Assembly (NCBI RefSeq): GCF_001468265.1
Contig: NZ_LNRZ01000001.1
Location: 558,001-622,000, forward strand
Direction of reading: 5' to 3'
DNA length: 64,000 nt
Source of the DNA: Sphingopyxis sp. H050
Lineage (GTDB): Bacteria; Pseudomonadota; Alphaproteobacteria; Sphingomonadales; Sphingomonadaceae
A model generated the notes under the pieces. The model was not told where the DNA came from, did not search any database, and saw nothing but the letters and a program-made list of their open reading frames with translations. Position numbers and translations under genes: made by a program. Positions 9,337 to 18,052 of the stretch are shown here, one piece after another; position 1 is the first letter of the stretch, and each line of letters begins with the position of its first letter.

Positions 9337-10275
9337 ATGCGGAGATACTTCATGGTCGCGGCCGCCCTGATGGCCCTGCCGGTGTCGGGCAGCGGCGTTT
9401 CGCACGCTTCCGCCGTCGAAGCCGACACAGCAGTCACGATAGATCATGGCGGACTGAAACGCAGCTACCTGATGCATGTCCCGGCCAAGGCTCCGCCCGA
9501 AGGCGGCTATCCGGTGGTGGTCATTCTTCATGGGGGCGGGGGACAGGCCGATAGCATGGTCAAGCTCGCACGGCTTGATCCGCTGGCGGATGCACGGGGC
9601 TTTATATCGGTCTATCCGAACGGCATCGGCAAACATTGGAACGACGGCCGCGCAACGGTCAAAAGCAAGGTCGACGACGTCGGCTTTATCGGGGCGGTCC
9701 TCGATGATGTGGGGCGCCGCCACCCTGTTGACCGCGGCCGCATTTTCGTGACGGGTATGTCGAACGGAGCCATGATGGCGCACAGGCTGGGCTGCGACAT
9801 GTCCGACAGGATTGCGGCTGTCGCTGCTGTCGCCGGGATGCTCGCCGCCAACTATGCGGCGGTGTGCAACCCCCGGCGCGCCGTGGCCTTGCTGCAGATC
9901 AGCGGCGACGCCGATCCGATCGTGCCCTATGGCGGCGGGAAGGTTGAAGACTTCGGCGGGAGGGGGCAGGGCGGTATCGTCCTGTCCGCTAACGACAGCG
10001 CGAAATTCTGGGCGGAGAAAAATCGATGTGGCACGATGACGGTGCGAAACAATGCTGCGGCCACGAGGCGCGCCGAATCCGCGTCGACCGTCGCAACGGA
10101 CTATCGTGCCTGTCCGCTCAGCGCCCCCGTAAGGCTGGTATCGGTCGTGGGCGGGGGCCACAGCTGGCCCGGGGGGCCGCAATATGCCCCGGTCTTCCTC
10201 ATCGGCAAAACGAACCGGGACATGGACGCAAGCCGTGCGATAGTGGAGTTTTTCCTGGCGCTCCCGAGGAGATGA
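9337..10275 (+). CDS. Secreted PHB-depolymerase-family / LpqC-like esterase
   Basis: A 312-residue alpha/beta hydrolase of the polyhydroxybutyrate depolymerase / feruloyl esterase family (LpqC-like). It has a signal peptide (residues 1-27), the oxyanion region VVILHGGGGQ, and the nucleophile elbow GMSNGAMM with Ser142. GDADPIVPYGGG carries the likely Asp and GGGHSWPGG the likely His. Start ATG 9337 follows GGGGAGTTTGAGC. Such enzymes cleave secreted or plant-derived esters, releasing hydroxy acids or phenolic acids; which one is not clear. It may be grouped with the downstream thioesterases. Confidence 0.82.
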   Translation: MRRYFMVAAALMALPVSGSGVSHASAVEADTAVTIDHGGLKRSYLMHVPAKAPPEGGYPVVVILHGGGGQADSMVKLARLDPLADARGFISVYPNGIGKHWNDGRATVKSKVDDVGFIGAVLDDVGRRHPVDRGRIFVTGMSNGAMMAHRLGCDMSDRIAAVAAVAGMLAANYAAVCNPRRAVALLQISGDADPIVPYGGGKVEDFGGRGQGGIVLSANDSAKFWAEKNRCGTMTVRNNAAATRRAESASTVATDYRACPLSAPVRLVSVVGGGHSWPGGPQYAPVFLIGKTNRDMDASRAIVEFFLALPRR

Positions 10276-10447
10276 ACGATCCGCAGTTCGTCCCGGACTT
10301 CGGGCACGTACCGCTGCTTTCTCCGGGCGAGCTGCGGTCTGACACCTCGGGATTCTGCGGTATGCAATCGGTTCACCGGATCGTCAGCACGAGCGTGCAT
10401 CGCCCCGTGGCTACCGGGCCTGGGGAATATCCGCAGAAGGGTGACGC

Positions 10448-10867
10448 ATGACGTCGCGGCCCGAGATGCTCAACCGGGTTACACCATGGAGCGGCGCCCT
10501 CGCCCTCGAATTTCTGACGATATCCTCCGATTGCGCGGTAATGAGACTGCCCTGGCGCGACGACCTCGCTGCTTTTGAGGACGCCATGCTGCTTGCCAGC
10601 GGCGCGATCGCGACACTGATCGACCAGGCATGCGGGATGGCCGTGATGGCTCGCTTCGATCGACAGGTCGTAATCTCGACGCTCAACCTCAAAATCGACC
10701 ATGTACGGCCAGCCGCTACGGCATCGTCCGTGACGGTCGAGGCGCGCTGCTACCACATGACCCGCAACATCGCCTTCGTGCGTGCAGACGTGTGGGATAC
10801 GGACCCCGGCGCGCTCGTCGCCGCCGCTCAGGGAAGTTTCGCATTCAGGAGGCACCCCTCGCCGTGA
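10448..10867 (+). CDS. Hot-dog fold thioesterase, PaaI-type (first of a pair)
   Basis: A 139-residue hot-dog fold protein similar to PaaI/YdiI-type acyl-CoA thioesterases, which release free acid from CoA esters in the cytoplasm. The central helix DAMLLASGAIATLIDQACGMAVMA and the strand ISTLNLKIDHVRPA are the usual family blocks. Its TGA stop (10865-10867) overlaps the GTG start of the next thioesterase, so the two are probably translationally coupled and may form a heteromer. Specific substrate unknown. Confidence 0.75.
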   Translation: MTSRPEMLNRVTPWSGALALEFLTISSDCAVMRLPWRDDLAAFEDAMLLASGAIATLIDQACGMAVMARFDRQVVISTLNLKIDHVRPAATASSVTVEARCYHMTRNIAFVRADVWDTDPGALVAAAQGSFAFRRHPSP

Positions 10868-11265
10868 ACAAGCCGTTCCCATCAGGTGACATCCTCGCCC
10901 ATTCTCCGTTCGCGGCTTTCCTCGGGGTCGAGATGGACGAAAGCGATGGCGCGCATCTTTATAGGCTTGTCGAACGCGAGAGGCTGGTGGGCAACGTGCA
11001 GCTCCCGGCGCTGCATGGCGGGGCGATAGCGGCCTTTCTCGAACTCTGCTGCGCCGCTGAACTGGCGCGGGTTGCGGGGCTTCACACACCGCCGCGCCCG
11101 ATCAGCATCAACCTGCAATATATCGCCAGCGCTGGCCCGGTCCCGACCTTCTCGAAGCCACAGGTGAGGCGCATTGGCCGCCGTGTTGCCGTCGTTCACG
11201 GCGAGGCGTGGCAGCTCGGGCCGGACAAGCCGATTTGCGCTGCGCAGTGCGAGTTCAGAATCTGA
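10864..11265 (+). CDS. Hot-dog fold thioesterase, PaaI-type (second of a pair)
   Basis: A 133-residue hot-dog protein starting at GTG 10864, inside the stop region of the previous gene (GTGA). Typical blocks are LPALHGGAIAAFLELCCAAEL (central helix with HGG), ISINLQYIASAGP and RRIGRRVAVVHGEAW. An upstream in-frame ATG at 10630 would add a segment with no family resemblance, so the overlap start is preferred. Tandem short thioesterases of this kind are often found near acyl-CoA degradation genes. Confidence 0.75.
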   Translation: MNKPFPSGDILAHSPFAAFLGVEMDESDGAHLYRLVERERLVGNVQLPALHGGAIAAFLELCCAAELARVAGLHTPPRPISINLQYIASAGPVPTFSKPQVRRIGRRVAVVHGEAWQLGPDKPICAAQCEFRI

Positions 11266-11331
11266 GGGCAGGCATGTCTCGCGACATCGGTGCCATGTCT
11301 CCGAATGCCGATCCCGGCCGGTTCTTTGCCA

Positions 11332-11343
11332 ATTATTGACAAT
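11332..11343 (+). promoter_or_regulatory. Candidate operator, copy B of the TTATTGACAAT element
   Basis: ATTATTGACAAT with a symmetrical ATTG-A-CAAT core, 73 bp upstream of the serine hydrolase start at 11416. It shares the ATTATTGACAA core with copies A and C. No -10-like hexamer follows at a suitable distance. Confidence 0.4.
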
Positions 11344-11415
11344 GGCCGCGGTCTTTCTCACAAACGGCAGGCGCGGCCAGAATGTAGGCAAAGCCGAGCA
11401 GGTGGGAGCAGGTTC

Positions 11416-12426
11416 ATGGCAAGATACAGGATTATACTCGCGGCATTGGCGTTGGCAGCCCCCGGCCACGCGATCGCCGCGACCGGGGCCGGCTGCGCGG
11501 CGGCGACCGCCTATTCGGACAGCCGCCGGGGCCTGTCCGTCCTGGTCCTGCAGAATGGAGCAATCGTCTGTGACACCCATAAGGGCGCCGCGGAGGAAGC
11601 CTATGAACTCTGGTCCGGGACGAAGAGCTTTGTCGGGATAATCGCCGCAGCGGCGGTGCAGGACGGTCTTCTGACCCTCGACGAGCCGGTCGCCGCAACG
11701 ATCAGGGAATGGTCCGGGACCCCCTTGAAGAAGGACGTCACCTTGAGGCATCTCCTTTCGATGACGGGTGGACAGGTCAGCGCGATCGGCAAGCCGCCAA
11801 CATATGCGGAAGCAGCCGCGCAGGATCTGGTCGCCGCGCCCGGAACCGAATTTCATTATGGGCCGGCCCCGATGCAGTTGTTCGGAGAGGTCCTCCGGCG
11901 CAAGCTTGTCGCCGCCGGCCGGCCGGGCGACATCGAAACCTATCTAGGTGACCGGATATTGAAGCCATTGGGAATCACGGTGGCGCAGTGGCGACGAGGT
12001 GCCGACGGGAATCCGCTGCTGCCGCAAGGGATGGTCCTGACGGCGCGCGAGTGGGCAAAATTTGGTGAGTTCATCCGCGCCGGCGGCACGAAGGACGGGA
12101 AATCGCTCGTCGATCCCGGGGCATTCGCGGAGCTGTTCAAAGGCAGCAAGGCCAATCCCGGTTATGGCCTCACCTGGTGGCTCCCCCATATTGCGCCAGG
12201 TGCCGATCCCGTCACGGCGTCGACCGACATCGGCCGCCGCGCCGCCGAACTGCCTCGCGACCTGGTGCTCGCGGCGGGGGCCGGAGACCAACGGCTATAC
12301 GTCATCCCTTCGCGCGGACTTGTCATCGTGCGCCAGGCGCGGCTCGACCTCGCCGCGCTCGGCCCCGGCGCGGACCCCGCGACCAAATGGTCCGATGCCG
12401 ACTTCCTCAGGCTCTTGCTGGACTGA
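11416..12426 (+). CDS. Secreted serine hydrolase, beta-lactamase fold
   Basis: A 336-residue protein of the beta-lactamase-related serine hydrolase family with an N-terminal signal peptide (cleavage near AIAA). The SxxK motif is SGTK at residues 67-70; HLLSMTGG follows, and FHYGPAP probably provides the Tyr of the YxN-like motif. Start ATG 11416 is preceded by a GGTGGGAGCAGG ribosome binding region; a longer frame from 11290 lacks a signal peptide at its start. It is related in layout to the hydrolase at 559-1797 but shorter by about 76 residues. Substrate unknown. Confidence 0.8.
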   Translation: MARYRIILAALALAAPGHAIAATGAGCAAATAYSDSRRGLSVLVLQNGAIVCDTHKGAAEEAYELWSGTKSFVGIIAAAAVQDGLLTLDEPVAATIREWSGTPLKKDVTLRHLLSMTGGQVSAIGKPPTYAEAAAQDLVAAPGTEFHYGPAPMQLFGEVLRRKLVAAGRPGDIETYLGDRILKPLGITVAQWRRGADGNPLLPQGMVLTAREWAKFGEFIRAGGTKDGKSLVDPGAFAELFKGSKANPGYGLTWWLPHIAPGADPVTASTDIGRRAAELPRDLVLAAGAGDQRLYVIPSRGLVIVRQARLDLAALGPGADPATKWSDADFLRLLLD

Positions 12427-12512
12427 AGCGTCGGTTCCGGGCCAGGCCGGCGGGGCAGCAAGGCGTCGAATCGCTGCTACGACAGATGGCCGGGCGGCCG
12501 CGCATAATCGCC

Positions 12513-13382
12513 TCAGAAAGGGGCGTCGCCCTTGATCGTCGCGCGATTTCCATAACGCCTTTCAGGCCAATAGTCCCAAATCGCCTGGTGCTGGGCACAG
12601 CGATTGTCCCAAAAGGCGAGAGTGCCGGGCGTCCAGCGGAACCGGCACTGGAATAGCGGATGGGCTAGGTGACCGAAGAGATATCGCAGCAGCGCGTCGC
12701 TCTCGTCCGGAGACAGGCCGACGATGGCGGTCGTAAACCCCGAATTGACGAAGAGCGCTTTGCGCCGCGTCACCGGATGGGTGCGGACAACCGGATGGAC
12801 CGATCGCGGATAGACCGGCCGATCGGTGACACCCAAGTTCGCGTAGAGGCCGCGATAGACATGCTCCCCGTCGTGAACGGCCTGCAGGCCTTCGAGGCGG
12901 CGCTTCATGCCTTCCGACAGCAAATCGTACGCCGCATACATGTTCGCGAACAGCGTGTCGCCTCCGACTTCGGGACAGGTGCGGATGTATAACATCGATC
13001 CGAGCGGAGGCTCCGCATCGCACGACACATCCGAGTGCCAGCCTTCACCATTTGCGCGGGGGCTATTCTCGTCGGTCGCGATCACCATCAACTCGGGATG
13101 TCCGGCTTCACTGGGCGCGGCAGGGTGGACGTGGAGCTCCCCGAATTTGCGGCCGAACGCGAGATGAGCCTCGGGCGTCAGCGTCTGGTCGCGAAAGAAG
13201 ATCACGAGATTCTCCGCGAAAGCGCGTTCGATCTCGGCGAAGACGGCGTCCGGTATCGGCGCAGCGAGGTCGACTCCGCCAATCTCCGCACCAATGGCCG
13301 GCGTCAGTCTCTTGACCGCGATCTCGCGATAGGGATCGCTGGCAGGGGTGAAGGTCCGTAGATGGGCGCGGCTGGCGGGCAT
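12513..13382 (-). CDS. TauD/TfdA-family Fe(II)/2-oxoglutarate dioxygenase
   Basis: A 289-residue cytoplasmic dioxygenase of the TauD/TfdA family, which couples 2-oxoglutarate decarboxylation to substrate hydroxylation. The iron-binding H-x-D is in GEGWHSDVS; the distal His is in NRCAQHQAIWDY and the 2-oxoglutarate-binding Arg in RYGNRATIKGD. IGAEIGGVDLAAPI near the N-terminus is family-typical. The ATG at 13382 follows a CTCGGAG sequence. Known substrates include taurine, 2,4-D and sulfate esters; I cannot choose among them. The promoter gap upstream contains copy C of the TTATTGACAA element. Confidence 0.88.
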   Translation of the reverse strand: MPASRAHLRTFTPASDPYREIAVKRLTPAIGAEIGGVDLAAPIPDAVFAEIERAFAENLVIFFRDQTLTPEAHLAFGRKFGELHVHPAAPSEAGHPELMVIATDENSPRANGEGWHSDVSCDAEPPLGSMLYIRTCPEVGGDTLFANMYAAYDLLSEGMKRRLEGLQAVHDGEHVYRGLYANLGVTDRPVYPRSVHPVVRTHPVTRRKALFVNSGFTTAIVGLSPDESDALLRYLFGHLAHPLFQCRFRWTPGTLAFWDNRCAQHQAIWDYWPERRYGNRATIKGDAPF

Positions 13383-13459
13383 AGCGTCGGCTCCGAGACA
13401 TTACTCCGCTCTTTCGGCACCGCCTCGGACCGGATCGATCCGCGCGCAATATCAGCTAT

Positions 13460-13475
13460 GTCGATTATTGACAAT
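13460..13475 (+). promoter_or_regulatory. Candidate operator, copy C of the TTATTGACAAT element
   Basis: GTCGATTATTGACAAT at 13460-13475 shares 15 identical bases with copy A at 9174. It lies about 80 bp upstream of the minus-strand dioxygenase. TTGACA is on the plus strand, so it cannot be the -35 box of that gene. Confidence 0.42.
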
Positions 13476-13517
13476 ATAGCCTCGTTGGCGCGACCCGCGA
13501 CGTCCCACGCTTCGGCG

Positions 13518-14327
13518 TCAGGGCCGCCCGATTGCGATCCGCAGCCTGGCGGCGAAGCCCCGGGCGGCCACCATGTCGGAGAACATGCGACCCCATTCAT
13601 GAAGCGCGATCAGCAGGGGGTTGTTCGAGTTCACCGGCTTGACGAGACCGTAGGTGAGCCCTCCGCCGACGGGTTCCGCGCGAAACGTGCCGAACAGGCG
13701 ATCGAAGATGATCGTAACGCCGCCGAAATTGCAGTCGAGATAGGCGGCGTCGCTGCTGTGATGGGCTCGATGGTGCGAGGGCGTGTTCAACACCCATTCG
13801 AGCGGTCCAAGCCTGGCTATCGCCTCGGTATGGAGCGGGAACTGATAGATCAGGTTCAACCCCAGGAGCACACCGATCACGACAGGTGGGAAACCGGCAA
13901 GCGCGAGCGCCGCGAAGAACAGCCAGCCGAGCGAAAAAAACTCTGTCCAGCCGAGGCGGATCGCCGAAGGCAGGATCAGTTCGCGCGTGCTGTGGTGCAC
14001 GGCATGGGTCGCCCACATCCAGCGTATCTGGTGGCTCGCGCGGTGAAACCAGTAGTAGGTGAACTCGACTGCAAAAAATCCTGCCGCCCATGTCCGCCAG
14101 TCATCGACGGGGAGGCGGAACGGGGCCCAGCCGTGCGCGGCCTGCAGGATTGCAAGAGTCGCAATACCGGTAACCGGGCGGATGGCTGCCTGCCCGATCG
14201 CTACGCCGAAGCTCGCGAGCGCCGCGCGCAAATCATAACCCCTGCCCGCGCGCCGCCAGGCAAATTCGGCGACGATAAGAAGCAGCATGGCGACCATCAC
14301 GACCGGATATTGCATCGCAAGCCGCAT
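13518..14327 (-). CDS. Sterol desaturase / fatty acid hydroxylase family membrane protein
   Basis: A 269-residue integral membrane di-iron protein of the fatty acid hydroxylase superfamily. The histidine clusters are YYWFHRASHQ, THAVHHST and a third in SHHRAHHSS, in the order and spacing of sterol desaturases and hydroxylases. Several hydrophobic segments are visible (residues 5-20, 40-65, 130-165). It starts 2 bp after the stop side of the EF-hand gene on the same strand, suggesting co-transcription. Possible substrates are lipids or hopanoid-like compounds; the sequence does not say which. Confidence 0.82.
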   Translation of the reverse strand: MRLAMQYPVVMVAMLLLIVAEFAWRRAGRGYDLRAALASFGVAIGQAAIRPVTGIATLAILQAAHGWAPFRLPVDDWRTWAAGFFAVEFTYYWFHRASHQIRWMWATHAVHHSTRELILPSAIRLGWTEFFSLGWLFFAALALAGFPPVVIGVLLGLNLIYQFPLHTEAIARLGPLEWVLNTPSHHRAHHSSDAAYLDCNFGGVTIIFDRLFGTFRAEPVGGGLTYGLVKPVNSNNPLLIALHEWGRMFSDMVAARGFAARLRIAIGRP

Positions 14328-14329
14328 CG

Positions 14330-14797
14330 CTATTTCGCCTTGAATTTCTGGGCGGCGACCTTCATCTCGGCTTCTGTGACCAGCTGGTCGCGGTTGGCGT
14401 CGGCGAGATCGAATCCCGGCATCGGTCCGTCCACGAACTCGGTCCGGGAAATGCGGCCGTCGCCGTTTCGATCGAACTGCCGTCGCAAATCGGCGATCCG
14501 CTCGCCATCCCAGCGCGACTGGAGGAATGACGGCAAATCGTCCTTGCTGAAGACGCCGTCGCCGTCACGGTCGAGGTTGGACCATTGCGCCGCTCGCTGT
14601 TGCCTATATTCGCTTCGGCTGACCGAGCCGTCGCCATTCTTGTCGGCGGCGCGCAGTTGCTCTTCGACGCGATCGAAATTCCCCGGGGCGCCGGGGAAAG
14701 ACTGCGCACTCCCGGCGCTCGCGACGAGCGAGAGCGTAAGTGCAAGGCCGAGCGAGGCGCTGCGCAGGGCGTGGATGGACTTGGCATTCATCTTCAT
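14330..14797 (-). CDS. Secreted EF-hand calcium-binding protein
   Basis: A 155-residue protein with a signal peptide (residues 1 to about 26, ending SAGSAQS) followed by four EF-hand loops: DKNGDGSVSRSE, DRDGDGVFSKDD, DRNGDGRISRTE and the less canonical DANRDQLVTEAE. It should bind calcium in the periplasm or outside the cell. Start 14797 is preceded by GCAGGAGATTC. The gene is just upstream of the sterol desaturase homolog on the same strand. Role unknown; periplasmic calmodulin-like proteins of this size are frequent in sphingomonads. Confidence 0.85.
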   Translation of the reverse strand: MKMNAKSIHALRSASLGLALTLSLVASAGSAQSFPGAPGNFDRVEEQLRAADKNGDGSVSRSEYRQQRAAQWSNLDRDGDGVFSKDDLPSFLQSRWDGERIADLRRQFDRNGDGRISRTEFVDGPMPGFDLADANRDQLVTEAEMKVAAQKFKAK

Positions 14798-14833
14798 GAC
14801 CGAATCTCCTGCAAGGGAGGAACAGGCGGCCGG

Positions 14834-14869
14834 AAAAGCGAGGGGCGGCTCGCGGTGGCCGCCCCTCGC
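14834..14869 (-). terminator. Rho-independent terminator
   Basis: A perfect 12-bp stem (14838-14849 with 14858-14869) has an 8-nt loop. Read on the minus strand it is followed by TTTT, as expected for a terminator after the secreted protein gene at 14901-15410. Confidence 0.75.
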
Positions 14870-14900
14870 ATACCGGGGGGAGGGGGTAAGGCGGCCCCGG

Positions 14901-15410
14901 TTAGCGGCAGGGTATGACGGTGCCGGCTGCATCGGTGCAGCTTGCGCTGTGCACCGGCTTGCCTGTTGCAGGATCGATCGCCGTCGATCCGGAATAGCTG
15001 TTACCCGTGTTCGCGTTGGTGGCCGACGTCGTACGCCCGCCAGACCAGTTTCCGTTCGCGTCTCGCTGGAAGCCGCCGGCGCTGCTTGCGCTGCCGTTCG
15101 GACCGCTGGCATAGGCCTCGCCGCTCCGGCTGGCCGATCCGTCGGGCGAGACCGTCGTGGTCGAAGCGCGCTTGGCCTGGCTTCCGTTCGCCCCCTGGTA
15201 GGCGCCGCCGGAGCGGGTCGTCACCGAGCCGTCATCATTCTGGACCGTTCCGCGACCGCGGACCATCGTGCCATTGGGACCGCTCTTGGCAGAAACCGAG
15301 CCGTTTGCGCCCCGCGCCTTGATCGAGCCCTGGCGGGCGTCGGCGGTGCCCGCCGCGGCGAGGGCCAGTGTCGCTGCGAGGGCAGCGAACATTTTCGGGG
15401 TGTTGGTCAT
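14901..15410 (-). CDS. Small secreted Gly/Ser/Asn-rich protein, unknown function
   Basis: A 169-residue protein with a clear signal peptide (MTNTPKMFAALAATLALAAAGTADA). The mature part is low in complexity, with recurring short units such as ARGANGSV, AKSGPNGTM, YQGANGSQ and YASGPNGSASS, ending with two Cys in SASCTDAAGTVIPCR. It resembles surface or matrix proteins but matches no function I can name. An independent terminator follows it. Confidence 0.7.
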   Translation of the reverse strand: MTNTPKMFAALAATLALAAAGTADARQGSIKARGANGSVSAKSGPNGTMVRGRGTVQNDDGSVTTRSGGAYQGANGSQAKRASTTTVSPDGSASRSGEAYASGPNGSASSAGGFQRDANGNWSGGRTTSATNANTGNSYSGSTAIDPATGKPVHSASCTDAAGTVIPCR

Positions 15411-15586
15411 GCCGATACTCCTGTCTGTTGTATCAATGGGAACGCCCCCTCATCGCGCAAAACTATATCATGATGATGTCGCCGATGAGCCAAGTTGCGA
15501 CAGGGTGCGACGGGTGCGCGCGCCTGTCATGACTTGTCACATCTTCTGCACTGGCCCGGGCGCGGGCTTGCTGGCACTGTGCGCGG

Positions 15587-16297
15587 ATGGACGGCAAGGC
15601 GCCCCGCATTTTGGTGGTCGACGATGACCCGGAACTGAGAGCCCTGCTGCAGCGCTTTCTCCGCGAACATGGCTTCGAGGTTCGCGTGGCGGATAGCGGG
15701 CGCGCCATGGAGGCGGGGTTGCAGCGTGAGCCCGCGGACCTCCTCGTCCTCGACCTGATGATGCCGGGAGAGGATGGCCTCGCAATATTGCGCCGTCTTC
15801 GTGAAGGCGGCGACGGCATTCCGGTCATCATGCTGACCGCGCGGGGCGATCCCGTCGATCGGGTCATCGGCCTCGAGATGGGGGCGGACGATTATCTCGG
15901 TAAGCCCTTCCTGCCACGTGAGCTGGTCGCCCGCATCAACGCCCTGCTTCGCCGACTGTCCCCAGCGCGCACCCAGTCGCGCGACGAGACGGTGATCGTC
16001 GGCCCCTTCACGATAAACTACTCGGCGATGACGGTGCTGCGCGACGGTAACCCCGTCGCGCTCTCATCGCGGGAATTCGCTCTGATGGGGGCTCTCGCGC
16101 GAAGCGCCGGGCGTCCGCTCACCCGTGCCCAGCTCATCGATCGCGCGCTTGGTCGCGATGCAGAAATCAGCGACCGCGCGATCGATGTCCAGGTCGGCCG
16201 TCTGCGCAAGGCCATCGGCGATGACGCAGATGCGCCACGCTTCGTGCGCACCATATGGGGAGTAGGATATATGCTGACCTGCAGCCCGGATGGTTGA
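15587..16297 (+). CDS. OmpR-family response regulator
   Basis: A 236-residue response regulator. The receiver domain (about 1-120) has the acidic pair in VVDDDPE, the phospho-acceptor Asp56 in LVLDLMMPGEDG and Lys in YLGKPF. The C-terminal winged helix (about 140-232) ends with DVQVGRLRKAIGDD and VRTIWGVGYML, typical of OmpR/PhoB proteins. Its last 8 bases overlap the start of the kinase gene downstream, so the pair is coupled. The upstream gap carries a TGCGAC triple direct repeat (15495-15515), a possible binding site. The signal sensed is unknown. Confidence 0.92.
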   Translation: MDGKAPRILVVDDDPELRALLQRFLREHGFEVRVADSGRAMEAGLQREPADLLVLDLMMPGEDGLAILRRLREGGDGIPVIMLTARGDPVDRVIGLEMGADDYLGKPFLPRELVARINALLRRLSPARTQSRDETVIVGPFTINYSAMTVLRDGNPVALSSREFALMGALARSAGRPLTRAQLIDRALGRDAEISDRAIDVQVGRLRKAIGDDADAPRFVRTIWGVGYMLTCSPDG

Positions 16298-17594
16298 GCG
16301 CTTCGCGAAGCGAAAGGTCGCGATGCTGGTCGGCATCGTGCTGGCGGGACAGCTGCTTGCCGGGCTGCTTGTGCAATTGCTTGTCATCGGACCGCAGACT
16401 GCCCGTGTCGCGGACGTGACGGCCGACATGATCGAAGCGCTGTCTAACGCCATGGCCGACATGCCGCGGTCGCGCCGCGCCGCAGTGCTCGCCGACCTGA
16501 ATCGCGGCGACAATCTGCTCGTTCGGCCACTCGCGAATCCGCCTGCGGACGGGCGACGCTTCCCGTCGATCATTGAAGTCCATTTCATGCGTGCCCTCGC
16601 GGGACGCCTGGACAGACAGGAGAGTCTCGACTGGATCACCGATCCCGGCGACCGATTATGGGTGCGCCTGACGCTGGGGCGCGAGGAATATTGGGTCAGT
16701 ATGACGCCGCCGCGCAAGCGGAGCGCCATGTTCAGCCTCCTGACCGCGCTCGGTGTCGCCTTCGTCGTCGCTTCGCTCGCGGGACTGTTGATCCAGCGCC
16801 GTCTCGACCGACCATTGCGGCGCCTGACTGCAGCTGTCGACGCCTATAGCCCCGATCATCCGCCCGAGCCGATAGATGCCGGAGGCCCGCCTGAAATTTC
16901 CACCGTTGCTGCTGCCTTCAACCGACTGACACAGCGACTTGCCGATCACGAGGCCGATCGCGCGCTCATGCTCGGCGGTGTCAGTCACGATTTGCGAACG
17001 CCGCTCACACGATTGCGCCTCTCGCTCGAAATGATGCGAGGCGACCCCGAATTGCAGCTGAGCGCGGTTCGGCAGGTCGACAGGATCGAGGCCATGCTTG
17101 GCCAATTTCTCGACTTTGCGGGCAGCTTCGACACAGAGGAGATCCAGATAGTCGAGATCTCTCCGCTCCTGACGCAAGTCGTTGCCGACAGCGGTTCGGC
17201 TGGTGCTATCGACCTCGAGGTGGAGGCAGGCCTCGAAGTTCGAACCAGGCCGCACGCCCTCTCGCGTGCAGTCGCCAATCTTGTTGCAAATGCCGTCCGC
17301 CACGGTGCGGCGCCGGTTCGTGTCGAGGCCCGGCGAAATGAGAATGGCGTCGCGATAGCGGTCACCGACCGGGGCAGCGGGATGTCTCCCGGCCAATGCG
17401 ACGCGATGGTTCGGCCCTTTGCACGAGGCGACGTGGCGCGCGGCGGCGAAGGCACCGGATTGGGCCTGGCCATTACAAAACGCGCGGTCGCAGCGCTCGC
17501 AGGGCAGCTCAGCTTCCGCTTTGTGCCGGGCGGGTTTCAGGCCAGCGTCCTGCTGACCGATTCAAAGGTGCCAGCCTGCCCGAACTTGGGGTGA
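16290..17594 (+). CDS. Sensor histidine kinase, EnvZ-like
   Basis: A 434-residue membrane kinase partner of the OmpR-type regulator. The first transmembrane segment is about residues 11-34 and the second about 146-168, bounding a periplasmic domain of roughly 110 residues. HAMP follows (169-225), then the H-box GGVSHDLRTPLTRLRLSLEMM with phospho-His233, the N-box LVANAVRHG, and G-boxes DRGSGMS and GEGTGLGLAI. It starts within the end of the regulator gene. Topology matches EnvZ-type kinases; the stimulus cannot be inferred. Confidence 0.9.
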   Translation: MVERFAKRKVAMLVGIVLAGQLLAGLLVQLLVIGPQTARVADVTADMIEALSNAMADMPRSRRAAVLADLNRGDNLLVRPLANPPADGRRFPSIIEVHFMRALAGRLDRQESLDWITDPGDRLWVRLTLGREEYWVSMTPPRKRSAMFSLLTALGVAFVVASLAGLLIQRRLDRPLRRLTAAVDAYSPDHPPEPIDAGGPPEISTVAAAFNRLTQRLADHEADRALMLGGVSHDLRTPLTRLRLSLEMMRGDPELQLSAVRQVDRIEAMLGQFLDFAGSFDTEEIQIVEISPLLTQVVADSGSAGAIDLEVEAGLEVRTRPHALSRAVANLVANAVRHGAAPVRVEARRNENGVAIAVTDRGSGMSPGQCDAMVRPFARGDVARGGEGTGLGLAITKRAVAALAGQLSFRFVPGGFQASVLLTDSKVPACPNLG

Positions 17595-18052
17595 GCGCCT
17601 GGCAACGCGCTGCCCTTGTCGTTGCCCGCGAACGCGCGCTCGGCGCACATGCGCTCCCGGCAGCCCTGGCCCTGGTCATGGAGAGGGCGACGGCCACCAT
17701 GACCGGATAGTGATGACGCCGTCCGCGCCGGGATTGGCATGATGGCCGCGGCAGGGGCGCGGTGCGTTTTCGGCGAACCGTCAGCGATTCCGACGCCCGG
17801 ATCCTGGGGCCGAGTTCGGTTTCCTAGCTGGAGGTGAAATTTTTCGGCAGCGCGAGCTTGGACGCTGTTCACCGCGCTACCGCGCGGTGCTTCCGGGAAT
17901 CGGTCGAAAGCCATCCTGCCGGTGTCTTGCCTGATCCGGCCCGAACGCCGGACCTGCCGGTGTCTCTTCGAGAGCCAGAGGAAATTCCGGTTCTTGCGGC
18001 GGAATCGAGAGTCGGGAGAGTGGCTTCCGGCGTCCCGCCCCGGAGATGGCTC
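17595..18052. other. Gene-free interval (458 bp) at the left edge of the mobile module
   Basis: It separates the kinase gene from the ParB-like gene. A 13-bp direct repeat CCTGCCGGTGTCT occurs at 17915-17927 and 17953-17965, 38 bp apart. The ParB frame stays open upstream to 17834, but that part shows no family resemblance. No RNA gene or attachment site is recognised. Confidence 0.5.

Noticed and set aside
17915..17965. 13-bp direct repeats before the ParB-like gene as replication iterons or parS
   Set aside because: Only two copies, not palindromic and no origin features nearby.
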